Source of the DNA: Neospora caninum Liverpool
Taxonomy: Eukaryota; Apicomplexa; Conoidasida; Eucoccidiorida; Sarcocystidae
Assembly (NCBI RefSeq): GCF_000208865.1
Contig: NC_018386.1
Location: 1,550,001-1,614,000 of the forward strand
DNA: 64,000 bases
Direction: 5' to 3'
Shown piece after piece: positions 45,976-56,994 of this stretch. Made by a program: the position numbers and the translations under genes. Every line of letters begins with the position of its first letter. Within the stretch, counting starts at the first letter, position 1. The notes beneath the pieces were generated by a model. That model was not told the DNA's origin. It searched no databases and worked only from the letters and a program-made list of their open reading frames with translations.

Positions 45976-48900
45976 TCACAGCTCGTAGCGGCGCTTCGAA
46001 TACGCTGCCATGTCGTACAACTCACACTTCACCTTCCTCTTGGCGAAGCTTCGATTGTTCAACACGCGCACCGCCCGATTCGCCTCTGCGCAGTGCAAAC
46101 AGCCGCACGCGTACACTCGAGAGTCACGACACCGCAAGAAAGGCCACAACGAACTGAAAAGAAAAAGACAGAGCATCTCTCTCCTTTAAAAAAGACAGTC
46201 CAACGGCCAGGCCACTTTTACACGCATACGACCCCACACATATGCATATATATTTAAATATAAAGTACATACAAATCTGCCTTGATCTGTCTCTCTCTAG
46301 GCACTCTCTCAAAAATGCAGACATACACATTTTAATACCCGTATATATCTATATCTACACACCTATATATATCTATATATTAGAATGTGCGTTTGGAGAT
46401 GTGCGCAATTGGAGATATGTGCTTGTGTATTCCCTAGTCGAGAGAGTCTCAGGCAGGGGCCAGCCGCATCGGCGGAGAGAGGCGGCAGGTCATCTCTTTA
46501 TTCTTTCTTTTGCTCTCGAGTGTAGGACTTCCTCCCGGTTGACCGGCGGAAAGCTGCGACTGTTTCTCTCGGCGCTTCTCTCAACTCGCGCGCGCGCGCA
46601 GGCAGCTTTGTGTCCTCGAGCTTGGCTCTCTATGAACGCTTGTTTTGGCGACGGGTTTTTGTCGTTTTTTCCAAAAAGGTCGTCTTTCTCGCGATTTTGC
46701 CCCCGCGGCGAATGCGGCCTACGCTCTGGCAGCTGGTAGAGCGCAAACGCTCGGACCTCCTGAGTGCTGGCGACGACGTGGATGCGAACTTCCACAACCT
46801 TCCCGTGCTTCAGACACTCCTGATAAATCTGCGAGGAAAACCCACGTCCCGAGTGAAAAAACCTCAGCGAAGCAGGGAGATCTGCGCGAGCTTTCCACAT
46901 GAGAGCTCCAGCGCAAAAGAGCGAGTTGAAAAAACTTGCAGAGTGAGGGCCTTCCAAAAAACCCGTGGAAAGGTGAAATGAGCAGAGTCAACGAGAACGG
47001 CGCTGATCCGCAAATCTACGTCTATAAATACATACCCAAAAATGTAAACAAATATAGGTATATGTATATATATGTGTATCATATACATATATACATATGT
47101 ATGTATATATATATATATATATCAATAGATGGAGAGACAGGCGTCGTAGTTGAGGTCAGATCCAGTGTGCAGAGAGAATGGAACTGGGTGGGACGGCTCT
47201 CCTCTCAGGCTGTACCTCGTCTTTCACATCATCATCGAGGTCATCAACATCCATGAGGTTCTTCAGGACAATCAGCGTCGAAGGCGCGTCGCCGTTCCGC
47301 GCATCGAGGGTGACATGGAGGGTGTTCCCTGCGGAAAAGAGGAGTTTTTTATAACACAAAGGAGATGAAAGAAGAAAGGACATTACTGACTCAGCTTCGA
47401 GGGCGACATAACGTGTGCTCCCAGCGAAAACGACGAAAGCCGCGAGTAGCCACGGGGGTCCGACAGCACCAAGAAAAAGAAAACGGTTTCCAGCCGTGCG
47501 CAGGACCGAATGAAAAGAAGAGGCAGAGAAAGAGAAATAGAGAGAGAGAAGAGAGAAACAGAATGGTAACAAGAAAGTGAAAAAGAGAAAAAGCAAGAAA
47601 GAGGATAAAGAGAGAGAGAAAGAAAGAAAGGGAGAAAGACAGAGAAAGGGAGAAAGAAAGAGGAGACGCCGGTGAAAGAAACTCCAACTATTTCTCACGG
47701 GGAAGAAAAAGGCGAAAACGGAACGGCAGAGAGGAAAGCAGGAGAAAAGGAGAGAAATGAGACCTGAGTAATGGAGAGCGGAATCTGTGGAGAAAAAAGT
47801 GAGAAGAGAGAATGGCGCGGGCGGCACATCCCGGAAGACAAGGGAGAGACGAGAAAGCAGAAGAGAGAGGCCTACCTCCAACGTCGAAACCATGCATCGT
47901 CGAGACTGCAGTGTTCGCATCGCTCTTCTCAAAGAAGTGAATGTACGCTTCGCGGCGATGAGGAAAGTGGTCTAGAGTCGTGATCGGCCCAAAAACATCA
48001 AAAACTTGCTGACAAAAAAACAAAAAAGACCAGGCGGAGAGACACAAGTTCCAAGTTCGTGGAGAACACGCCGACAGGGGGGAGCCAACGCGCATGCAAT
48101 GACCTCTACATGCACGGGACGCCTCTACGCTACCCATCCAGCTACACGCTGATCAGAAAATAGTACGTACGTATTCATGTATGTACATATATATATATAT
48201 ATAGTTATGTACAAGTATGATTCTAGATGTTTGTATGTATACCGTTTACGTATACGTATATGCGTACAACTACAAATGCGTGTAGATATGTTGGTGTATA
48301 TGTGCATGTGCAGCTGAAAAAAACCCGACTGAGACACAAAGATACATGGAAACAGCTATGCGGGAGCGGCTGTTTATCAAAAACACAGGGGTATCCGATC
48401 GATAGTCGAGAACGGGAGTTGCACGGCGATGGATCGAGAAGAAGGAAAGCACACGCCTTTAAGACGAAAAGGCGCAGTTTTCAGGAGACAGCCTTGACCA
48501 GGTGCGCCCCGGCCCCCCCAAACAGTCGCCTCCTGAGCACTTACTTTAACTTCGGCTTCTGAAAAGCCCGCAGGGAGGTTGGTGACCTTCACCACTTTCG
48601 ATCCACTGACGGGGTTCGCTAGGTCCTCTGCAAAATTCCAGGTTTGAACAGAAGGCGAAGAGACGCCAAGGTCGGCTCCCCGCCAAATCTCGCGTATTTG
48701 ACACCCAAATGCGTGGGGTGCACACGAAGGCGCAATTCAGTCGTTCCGAGGGCGCTTCCGCGGAAAAACCAGCGACGCAGCGACGCACAACACTCTTCAT
48801 GTATGCAGATATAAAAGTAGATATGTGTACATGTGTGTATAACAACGATCACGTAAGCGACGCAAAAAATACGAGCATTTCCTGTGAAGGATCCACATCC

Positions 48901-51338
48901 ACATGCCTTGCTGCACGTGCTTCTATACAGGATCTCGCGCACCGCTCGGCGGTTTCCTCGCGAGCATTTCTGTGCCTTCGCCCCTCCGTTGTTCCTTCCT
49001 TTCTGCGGAGCGTTTTTCTCTCGACTTCCGTCCTCCCTGCGAGTTCCGCGCCGCCCAGAACTCTTCCAAGTTGCGCTGTCTCACCTGATTCTGCTCGACT
49101 GGCGAACTGCTGATACGTCGCCACACCAAAGAGACCTGTTGACGGGTTCTGCCGACAGAGCAACGGACCGCAAGCAAAAAAAGAGTAGTGAAAGAGGCGC
49201 AAGAAAAGGAAGACAACGAAACTGAGAGCAAGAAAGGGACGAGGAAGCGCAAAGAGAATCGCACGCAGCGCGTTCCCGCCTGAATCGAGGAGAGTTTTTC
49301 TTCGTTTGTCCCACCGCCGCGCGCTTCGACACAGACACCCTTTTGGGGCCTTCCTCCTTCTGGGCTTCTCGCGCCGCCTGGTGCCATGAAGCTGGTCCTG
49401 CATGCGCCACTTGAATCCGCCGCCCTTTGAAGCGGAAATTGTTCATGGCCTGTACAGCCGTTTGCTGCAAAAGAAAGGCACCGTCCCGTAAAGAAAAACA
49501 CTCAAGAGTCGCCGCGAATCTCCAGGAACACAGCACTTCCCTTCTCTTTCTCTTCCTGTTCTCTGCCCTCGATCTTCTTTCCGTCTCCCTTCGATCTTCT
49601 TTCCCTGTCCATTCGATTTTCTATCACGNNNNNNNNNNNNNNNNNNNNNNNNNNNNNNNNNNNNNNNNNNNNNNNNNNNNNNNNNNNNNNNNNNNNNNNN
49701 NNNNNNNNNNNNNNNNNNNNNNNNNNNNCCCTCCCCCTTCGATCTTCTTTCTCTCCCCCTTCGATCTTCTTCCTCTCTCCCTTCGATCTTCTTCCCCTCC
49801 CCCTTCGATCTTCTTTCCCTCTCCCTTCGATCTTCTTTCCCTCCCCCTTCCATCTTCTTTCCCTCTCCCTTCGATCTTCTTTCCCTCCCCCCTCGATCTT
49901 CTTTCCCTCTCCCTTCGATCTTCTTTCCCTCTCCCTTCGATCTTCTTCCCCTCTCCCTTCGATCCTCTTCCCCTCCCCCCTCGATCTTCTTTCCCTCTCC
50001 CTTCGATCTTCTTTCCCTCTCCCTTCGATCTTCATTCCCTCCCCCTTCGATCTTCTTTCCCTCCCCCTTCGATCTTCTTTCTCTCCCCCTTCGATCTTGT
50101 TTCCCTCTCCCTTCGATCTTCTTTCCCTCTCCCTTCGATCTTCTTCCTCTCTCCCTTCGATCTTCTTCCCCTCCCCCTTCGACCTTCTTCCCCTCCCCCT
50201 TCGATCTTCTTTCCCTCTCCCTTCGATCTTCTTGCCCTCTCCCTTCGATCTTCTTTGTTGTTCTCTTGTGGGGAGTGTTTTCCTTTCCGGCACGTTGCTG
50301 CCTGGGGGCGCGACTTAGCCTGCGCCCTCTGTCGGTTTCTCTCACTGGGAGCGATGGGAGCGTCGCAGAGTCTCCCCAATCCCAGATGGGGAGTCCTGAG
50401 AACTCACAACTCCCCCTGCGGCCTCGCTGTCCTGAGCCCATCTCTGCTTGTCGACTGTCCTGTTTCATTTTTCAGCTAGACCATGTATTGTCAATCGTGG
50501 AACCATCTCCAAGTTAATATCTCCAGTTTGTCGAAGCAGTGTGGCTACTCTATGAGATACAGACAGCCACGTTCTTTTCTTCTCCGTTTTCCACCAGATT
50601 TTGCTTTTCTCAAATCGCACAGTTCCCTCCTCTGTCCCATTTCCCTCCGCTTTATCGGTTTCGCAGTTCCCGAAACCGGGGCGTTCCCCAGAGCGAGAGA
50701 CCGACACTCCAAACCCCCGAAGTGAAGGCGTCTCCCCTCAGCCTCGAACTGGTTTAAAAGTGGAATTTGTGGGGTTGCACATCTGCCGTTGTGAGGCCAG
50801 AACCCTCGCCATTTTCACCAGACGGGTGCATGCACGCGGGGACAGTGTCTAGGACGCGCTGTGGACAGGCACACGTGCCCAGTTTACTCCTTTGAGGTAT
50901 TTCTGGGACGTACCGCAGCCTCGACGGTGTCGAAATCCATCAACGCGTAGGTCGTGCGTTTCCTGTCGCTGTCCACCGGTGGAAAGTAAACATTTTTGAT
51001 CTCTCCAAACGACTGGAAGACCGCCCGGAGCTCTTCCTCGGAGACCGGCAGCTTCAGAGATGCGATGAAAACCCGCTTTTCTCGCGCCTTCGCCAATTTC
51101 TGCCGCATGGCTTCAGTCATCGGGCGATCCTGACAGCGAAAGAGGCACAAGGGAACCAACGCGCAACTTTGTTTCTCCAGGCTTCAAGGCTGCCTTTTTC
51201 CTCCTGAGGGCAAGCTGCACACGCTCAGTCTCCTTCACTCACGCGCAAACAGGTACATGGGGCTGCACATACACCAGGATGTCGAAGATGTATCCACATG
51301 TTTCCAGCGAAACACACTGTTACACGTATTATGATATC

Positions 51339-51389
<51 letters not shown>

Positions 51390-53270
51390 GTTGATACGGA
51401 AATGAAAAGGGGCATGTGCATTTGTACACAGGTGTGTTTGCTTCAAGGAATTCGGGCGATGTCCCTTTTTCCGCGTTTCCGGTGGCCTTTCTGCGTTGAG
51501 CCGAAGCATTTTCAAATTTTTTCGTTACGTCCCCTTCTCTCTTCACCTTAATACGGTGGCAGAGTCTGCCCCGCTTTCTCTGTGCGACTCTCTGCGACGC
51601 TACGCTGTGTTCTTTTTGGTTGGAAGGCGTTCCTCATTCTGCATTCCCCTGACTCTTTCTCGCCGTCGCGTTCTTCCCCTGCTCTGAGTCCCCCCCCCCT
51701 CTGTCTCTTCGTACTTTTCCCGTGTCGATCACTCGGTTGATTTTCTCTTGCCACTCTGTGTTGGCGTCTTTCTGCTGGACACGATCCCGGGGCCGAGGCT
51801 CCGGAGTGTACAGCGACTGCGCCTCGCCTCCTTCGTCTTCTTCTCTTTGTCTGGCTTCCTCTTCTCGGTGATCCTGCAAGCAAGAAGAGGCGACAGAGCA
51901 CGAGGCACGAGAACGGTGGAGTCCGCGAACAGCCCCGCCTCCGCGGGTTCTCTCAGTCGTGTCGACCCACCGCCGTTGGGTGCACAGAAACAGATTTGCC
52001 GAAGTGCAGATGCAGTTTGGAGGAATCCGTCACTCGCCACGAGACGCCGCGTGCTGGACGCACGGCGTGGTGGGTTGCCGCCCCAGTCTAGCTAGTCGTT
52101 TTTAGCGAGAACTGCAGATGTGTTTGGGGCAAGAAAGACAAGGCGATAGATATGTGCGAGGACCGAGAAACAGAGGCAGCGAAAACAGTGATACGGTAGT
52201 CCTACAAAACCTGCACATACGTCCTAGGGTACACGCTACAGTTTCTGGACGCCGCATTTCGCTTTCTCGCTGCCTCTCTGCCGAAAAAAGCCTACGGCCT
52301 CGGAGCTGTTCAAACCACATTCTTTTCCGCAGAGAGTTTCACTCGTGGCGACCGGTGAGTAGAAGGCGTTCTCTGGCGCCCCGAGGCACGCGCACACGCA
52401 GAAGGTAGATGGTAACGGGCCACGGGCAACAGCGAGGAGCCCGAAAGGCCGTTCCGCGCTCATGCGTTTCTTTTACACTCTCGAAGCCGAAGGGTGACCC
52501 GAGGTTCCGGAGCACTCAACAAGCACGCTCCTTACAGACAAAAATAGCCTGGCGCGCCTACATCTCAGCGACTCTGAGCGCAGACACGGGTGCTTAGCAC
52601 GACCCAGACGACCGCGGCACGGAACTGGCTACACTCGATTCAGAAACAAACTGTGGAGGCGCTTCACGAGGAGCGAGGGGACACACTCCAGAGAAGGTTG
52701 AACGACGGAGCAGCCATTTCGAGAAGTTGGAAGGCGTTGCTGGACACTTCCGGGGCTTACTTCGTCGGGGCTCGGTGACCGGGAAGCGCTGCGACGCCGC
52801 GGCCAACTCGAGGAACTGGCGAAGAACAAAAAGAGCAAAGCACGCGTCAGAAAAAAGGGCGATGTGAACGGGTTTTAGACGAACAGCGTCAGCGTCGTGT
52901 GTCTTTGCTTCCGACCCCAGAAAAAACACGCAAGTGTACCGCCCGGAAGAGAGGCAGCGTCGTCCCACGCCAGCAAACACCCGAGAGAGCTGGCGGCTGC
53001 GTCGACTCTGTTTTTAGAACGTCTCCAGCGGCCGAGAGAGTCACCAAGACACCCAGAAAGCCAGCGGCGGTGTTTGCAGCGCACATGTGTAATTTTTCGA
53101 GTTCCGAGATTCAGACCATCCAGGCGGCCAAATCCCGGAGCGCCGCCGCCACCGGACTCGCTGGTTCCCCGTCACACGCGCTGGGCAAACAGCCCTTTTT
53201 TCCTACGACCACAAAAGTGAACAGAAGCCTACCTTTCGTCCCGCGGTCGTTTGTGACGACTCTGCGTCAT
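45976..53270 (-). CDS. PUF60-like splicing factor (RS segment, RRM1, RRM2, UHM)
   Basis: Eleven phase-consistent exons: 53270-53233, 52815-52761, 51873-51715, 51129-50914, 49464-49339, 49148-49085, 48627-48545, 48008-47876, 47328-47216, 46828-46723, 46085-45976; 400 aa. The start MTQSRHKRPRDE leads into an RS-type stretch (RRRSASRSPSPDE, about 19-31) and an acidic coil. RRM1 (about 104-180) has VFIASL and a degenerate RNP1. RRM2 (about 231-303) begins VVKVTNLP and ends FDVGGNTLHV, close to the PUF60 form. The C-terminal UHM (about 308-400) has LMDVDDLDDDVKDE, the loop NNRSFAKRK in place of the usual R-x-F, and KCELYD. Such factors bind polypyrimidine tracts and help define 3' splice sites in the nucleus. 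U2AF65 and RBM39 share the layout; the UHM start favours PUF60. Intron 4 carries a minisatellite and an assembly gap. Confidence 0.86.
47049..47124. repeat. (TA)n/TACATA microsatellite, PUF60-like intron 9
   Basis: TA run about 92 nt downstream of the exon 9 donor on the minus strand. Confidence 0.9.
48186..48206. repeat. (TA)n microsatellite, PUF60-like intron 7
   Basis: Short TA run between exons 7 and 8. Confidence 0.88.
49565..50256. repeat. 22-bp minisatellite with internal assembly gap, PUF60-like intron 4
   Basis: About 24 imperfect copies right of the gap and about 3 left of it. The consensus on the plus strand is CCCTTCGATCTTCTTTCCCT plus CT or CC. Variation is mostly C/T in the second half of the unit. 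On the coding strand it is purine-rich, GGGAGAGGGAAAGAAG-like. No exon lies within it. Translations in all frames are repeats. Confidence 0.95.
49629..49728. other. Assembly gap (100 N) inside the minisatellite
   Basis: Exactly 100 N. The true array length is unknown and may be much larger than shown. Confidence 0.97.
51337..51389. repeat. (TA)n microsatellite, PUF60-like intron 3
   Basis: Interrupted TA run between exons 3 and 4. Confidence 0.9.
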
Positions 53271-55778
53271 CTCGGCGAAGGAATCGGGCGCTGTCTCTAG
53301 GCTTTTTTGTACCGCGACCGCGACGTGAAGATGGGCGGGAAGTTGCCAGCGCAGTCGAACTGTCGAGTTTTCCTCAGAAGCGCCACAGGAAAGTCCGCAG
53401 GACGGTCGATCTCCTGGCCACAGAGGGGAAAAGCCGCGAAAAAGAAAGACGAGAATATATATATATATATACAGACTCCTGGAGGAAAGATGTAAGGAGA
53501 GAGAGCTCGCTGGCTGCTGCGCAACCCAAGTCGCGGTGAACAGGTCACCGCCAAATGGGACGCACGAGGACACGGGAAAAGGCGGTCTTTTTCGAGTCCC
53601 CAACCTTACGGCGAGTCCACAAAAGGAGGAACGCGAAACAGTTAAAAAGGGGTTTCCGACGTCTCACAGAAAAGGGTGGTTTTGCCGAGTTTCACGTCCC
53701 CGCGGTGCCCGGAGACGGCCGCAACGAAGAAACAAGGAAATCACTACTTCCTCTGTGGATGTGCTTCTGGGAAGCTCGGACCAGCAAGGGAGACTTGGGA
53801 GTTGGAACGCAAATCGAGGGCCGAAATGCCAGAAAATTCGGACACTGGGTAGACAGGCGTGGGGATCTTTTTCTGCGAGTTTCAGTCCCGAGAAAACGAG
53901 TCATGCAAACCCGCGGGGAACCCGCTGAAACCGCGCGCCCCCTGCGGGTCATCGCCGCAAACCCTTACCTTTGCGAGTTCTTCGAATCGAGTGAGAGTTG
54001 TCTGTTTTTCGTTCTCTGCAAACAGAGCTGCGCGTTTTGTCCGACTAGGCCAAACTCCAGAGTGGCGCATCTTCTCTGCCGGAATTGGTGGATCATGTCT
54101 TCTCCAGTTGCTGGTTAAGACACTACGCCGTTGTCCGGCATCCTCAGAACAGACGAGACAGCTCGACCTTTCAGAGGACAGAAAACTGTTGACGGAAAAG
54201 GATCGCGGCAGACCAGAAGGAAAGTCTTTTTGAGAAAGGCCTTCTGCACGGGGATCAGTCCTTGAGAGGGGCGAGAGCCAGTGCTGGTTAGCTCGAGCAC
54301 GGCAAATGAACGTTAGAACAGGGAGGCCAACTAAAAAACAGAGAGGCAGTGCATGTCCCTCTCCGACCGGGGAGTTATGGTTCCAAGTCGAACTGCAATG
54401 AGCGCAGGCTGTGGAGTCGACAGATCTACCCGGGCATCAAGTCCACAACGCACGGCGAGCCGACGTTGCCTCGTGAACCACGGGTCGCACCAATGCTAAA
54501 CGGCGGACAGCCCGTAAAATGTCACTGTCTAAGGCTGTTTATCTTCGTACAGAAAGTATGGCATCTATAAGCCACTGAGACGCCGACTGTACAGTTGGGA
54601 CAGAACGAAAAAGCAGCAGAGTACAGTGTGACAACCCACCGAGGGGTACAGGGGTACACCCGACCTCTCCACGTACTCGTGTACCTCTGTGTGTGCCACA
54701 GAAAGAGAGTTTCACCTCCCACGCAAGGTCCCACGAGACGTTTCATGTTGGGGCAGAACATCGCCCGCGACAGCCGGTGGCTCCAGAAGAGTCCAGTGTC
54801 GGTTCAAGGACCGAGGCTCATATACGGTGCGTACAGGGTTCCGGAAAATCACAGGGTTGGAACGGCGGAACGAGCTTCGTTCCCCATCCGCAGGGCGCCG
54901 TTTAATAAGCACGCCACCTGCAACAAAAGTGGATAATCGGTTTGAGACGAGTGCTCTCATATGAATTCGGGGAAGCTACTGTCTGGTCGTTGACACCAGT
55001 CATCTACGCCTGGTAGGTCCATCGCCGTTCCCCTGTGTCTCAGGTATACTGCTGCTTCAACATGATACAAAGAAGCATCCTTTCTATCGTAGCACATCCT
55101 ATTGTGATGTTACGCATCTCCCGCGTAGACACTGCGGCAAAGCTAGCTTGTATATTGTAATAATGATCTTTCGAACATACTACTAACCCCGACGACACTA
55201 CAGAGTGATTGCAGCGCGAGGGGGCGGCTGGCAAATTTACTCGCCATGACTGCTGTTCAGGCAAAATCAGGTCTAGTCTGTTCCAGGATGTAGTCACGAA
55301 GGTGTTTCCGACACTTTTTCACTGAGCAGCCTCGTGTGTGGTACGTCCATCATATGGTTACGGAGCTCACGGGGCCAGCGCTACCCCTCCAGATCGTTCA
55401 AATTTAACTAGTGACCGCTTGCGCCAGAATTATTCACCGCAGCAAAACCACATGCGTTCATTGGGCGGGGCGAACGTCAGGTCGCTTTTTCTGAACGTTC
55501 AGTTTATCCGTTTTCACAATACTCAACGACATACCAGAGGTATCCGATTTCCCTTCGACGAGATCTCTGGAAGCCTGCGGAAGCCATGAGCGGAGGAACC
55601 TTGTGGAGCCAGCGACGCGGTACGGAACAGCACGCGTCACTGGCGTCCACCAGCACCCATCAGATGATGGGGCATCAGAGCGACTACAGCACAGAACTGA
55701 GTTCATAACTCTGGGTGAGGACTCCCTACCGCACACTCTTTCTTCCCTCCGTAGCATCTATCTGTAGTGCATTGCTGG

Positions 55779-55801
55779 CACACACACACACACACACACA
55801 C
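55779..55801. repeat. (CA)n microsatellite, intergenic
   Basis: Eleven CA units between the PUF60-like and DRPB genes. Confidence 0.93.
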
Positions 55802-56189
55802 GGGTGCACACCAGGAATTTGCACGGTGCATAGCGGACACCTTCGCTGCCATTCGCTCTCGCACTCGCGACTCAGAAAGGACTGACCACTTCACTGCTCG
55901 CCCTGCGTACTTTCTCGCAACTGCGAAACTTTTTCCGGTTGGTTGGGCAATGCAGGCTGTTATAGCCTGGTTCTCCTAGGACACTGTGTGTCGTCTCGCG
56001 TTTTCTGTCACCTCCAGGCAGGAGGGAAGGGTGACAGCGGCGGAGTCCTTTTTTTCCTTATCTCCGCGTTCACGGGTGGGTCCGGCAGAGGACGTTCTGG
56101 ATGCGCAAGTTGTTTGCGCGGAAAGCCTCGAACGTTTTTCCCTACTCCTTGGCTGCCCGCGCCCACGCGAAACCGGCAAGGCCGACGAA

Positions 56190-56206
56190 CCCCCCCCCCC
56201 CCCCCC
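56190..56206. repeat. Poly-C run of 17
   Basis: Homopolymer C about 790 nt upstream of the DRPB ATG. Length uncertain. Confidence 0.8.
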
Positions 56207-56994
56207 TTGCGTCACACGTTTTCTGCACACGGTCCCGGACTTTCCAAAGTTTTAGCTTTGCAAAGTCGGTCCACGGACAGGTTCGGAGTGTCCTCGCCAC
56301 GCTGAACAGTTCTGTTGTTAGAACCTGCCGAATGGGGGAGAAAAGAGTGCCGTCAGAGGGCTCTCCGGCTAGCGGCACCTTTTGCGAGTAGGTGGGAGTG
56401 GCTGGCAGAACGCCCGTGGAAAACCGTGACCGACGACCATGCGCAGGCGCCGCTCCCCAGCGGCGAAAAACTGACCGAAAGGCAAGCATTTGCCGCGTCA
56501 TGCATACATTCCCAACTGGACGAACATCCTTTATCCACCGGAAGACTGCGTACGAGGGGACTCAGCGCCCTCCTGTTGGCTTTTTCGCAGGCCAGGAATC
56601 TTGTTGCTGAGAGAGACGGCGTGTGGTCTGTGCAGAGAGCACGGGCGAGAGAGTTTGTCCAGGCCATCTTTTTTCTCTTTTCTTTCCGTGTCGCTCGAGA
56701 GGAAGGAACTTTGTCAGTGTCTTTTTTCGGTTTATAGAGGGCCGTTTCGTCGATGCCTCGAGCGACGCAACATCCAAAGCGAGACGGTCACTTTTGCTCT
56801 AATCCGGCCGTGAGAAACCTGCCCCCGCCAGCCAGTGCGTCACTGCTGGGCGTCTGGTGTTTCCACGTGTTTTCACATTTCTCTGTATCCCCCCCCTCTT
56901 GACGAGTTCGTCCCGGCTCCCTGCATTCCGCTTCTGGAGGAGTCTCCACAAGAAAAAGTCTTCATTCTTCGTGTCCAAGTCGAAATCTCAGCAG

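Larger units (their letters stand above)
53271..56994. other. Divergent intergenic region between PUF60-like and DRPB genes
   Basis: About 3.7 kb between two start codons pointing outward. It should contain both promoters. The part from about 54120 to 55760 lacks the strand bias and long pyrimidine runs of the other flanks and reads as more evenly mixed sequence. It holds a (CA)n run at 55779-55801 and a 17-nt poly-C at 56190-56206. An ATG-started 187-codon frame at 53555-54118 (plus) shows no domain or codon pattern that convinces me. Confidence 0.55.

Noticed and set aside
49565..50256. CRISPR-like array
   Set aside because: Units are contiguous 22-mers with no spacers, in a eukaryotic intron; it is a minisatellite.
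53555..54118. Plus-strand ATG-started 187-codon frame upstream of DRPB
   Set aside because: No domain, no splice partner, and unremarkable codon pattern; kept only as a note in the intergenic entry.
55000..55600. Mitochondrial DNA insertion
   Set aside because: The composition is suggestive, but I cannot match any cob, cox or rRNA fragment by eye; left as a hypothesis under the compositional island.
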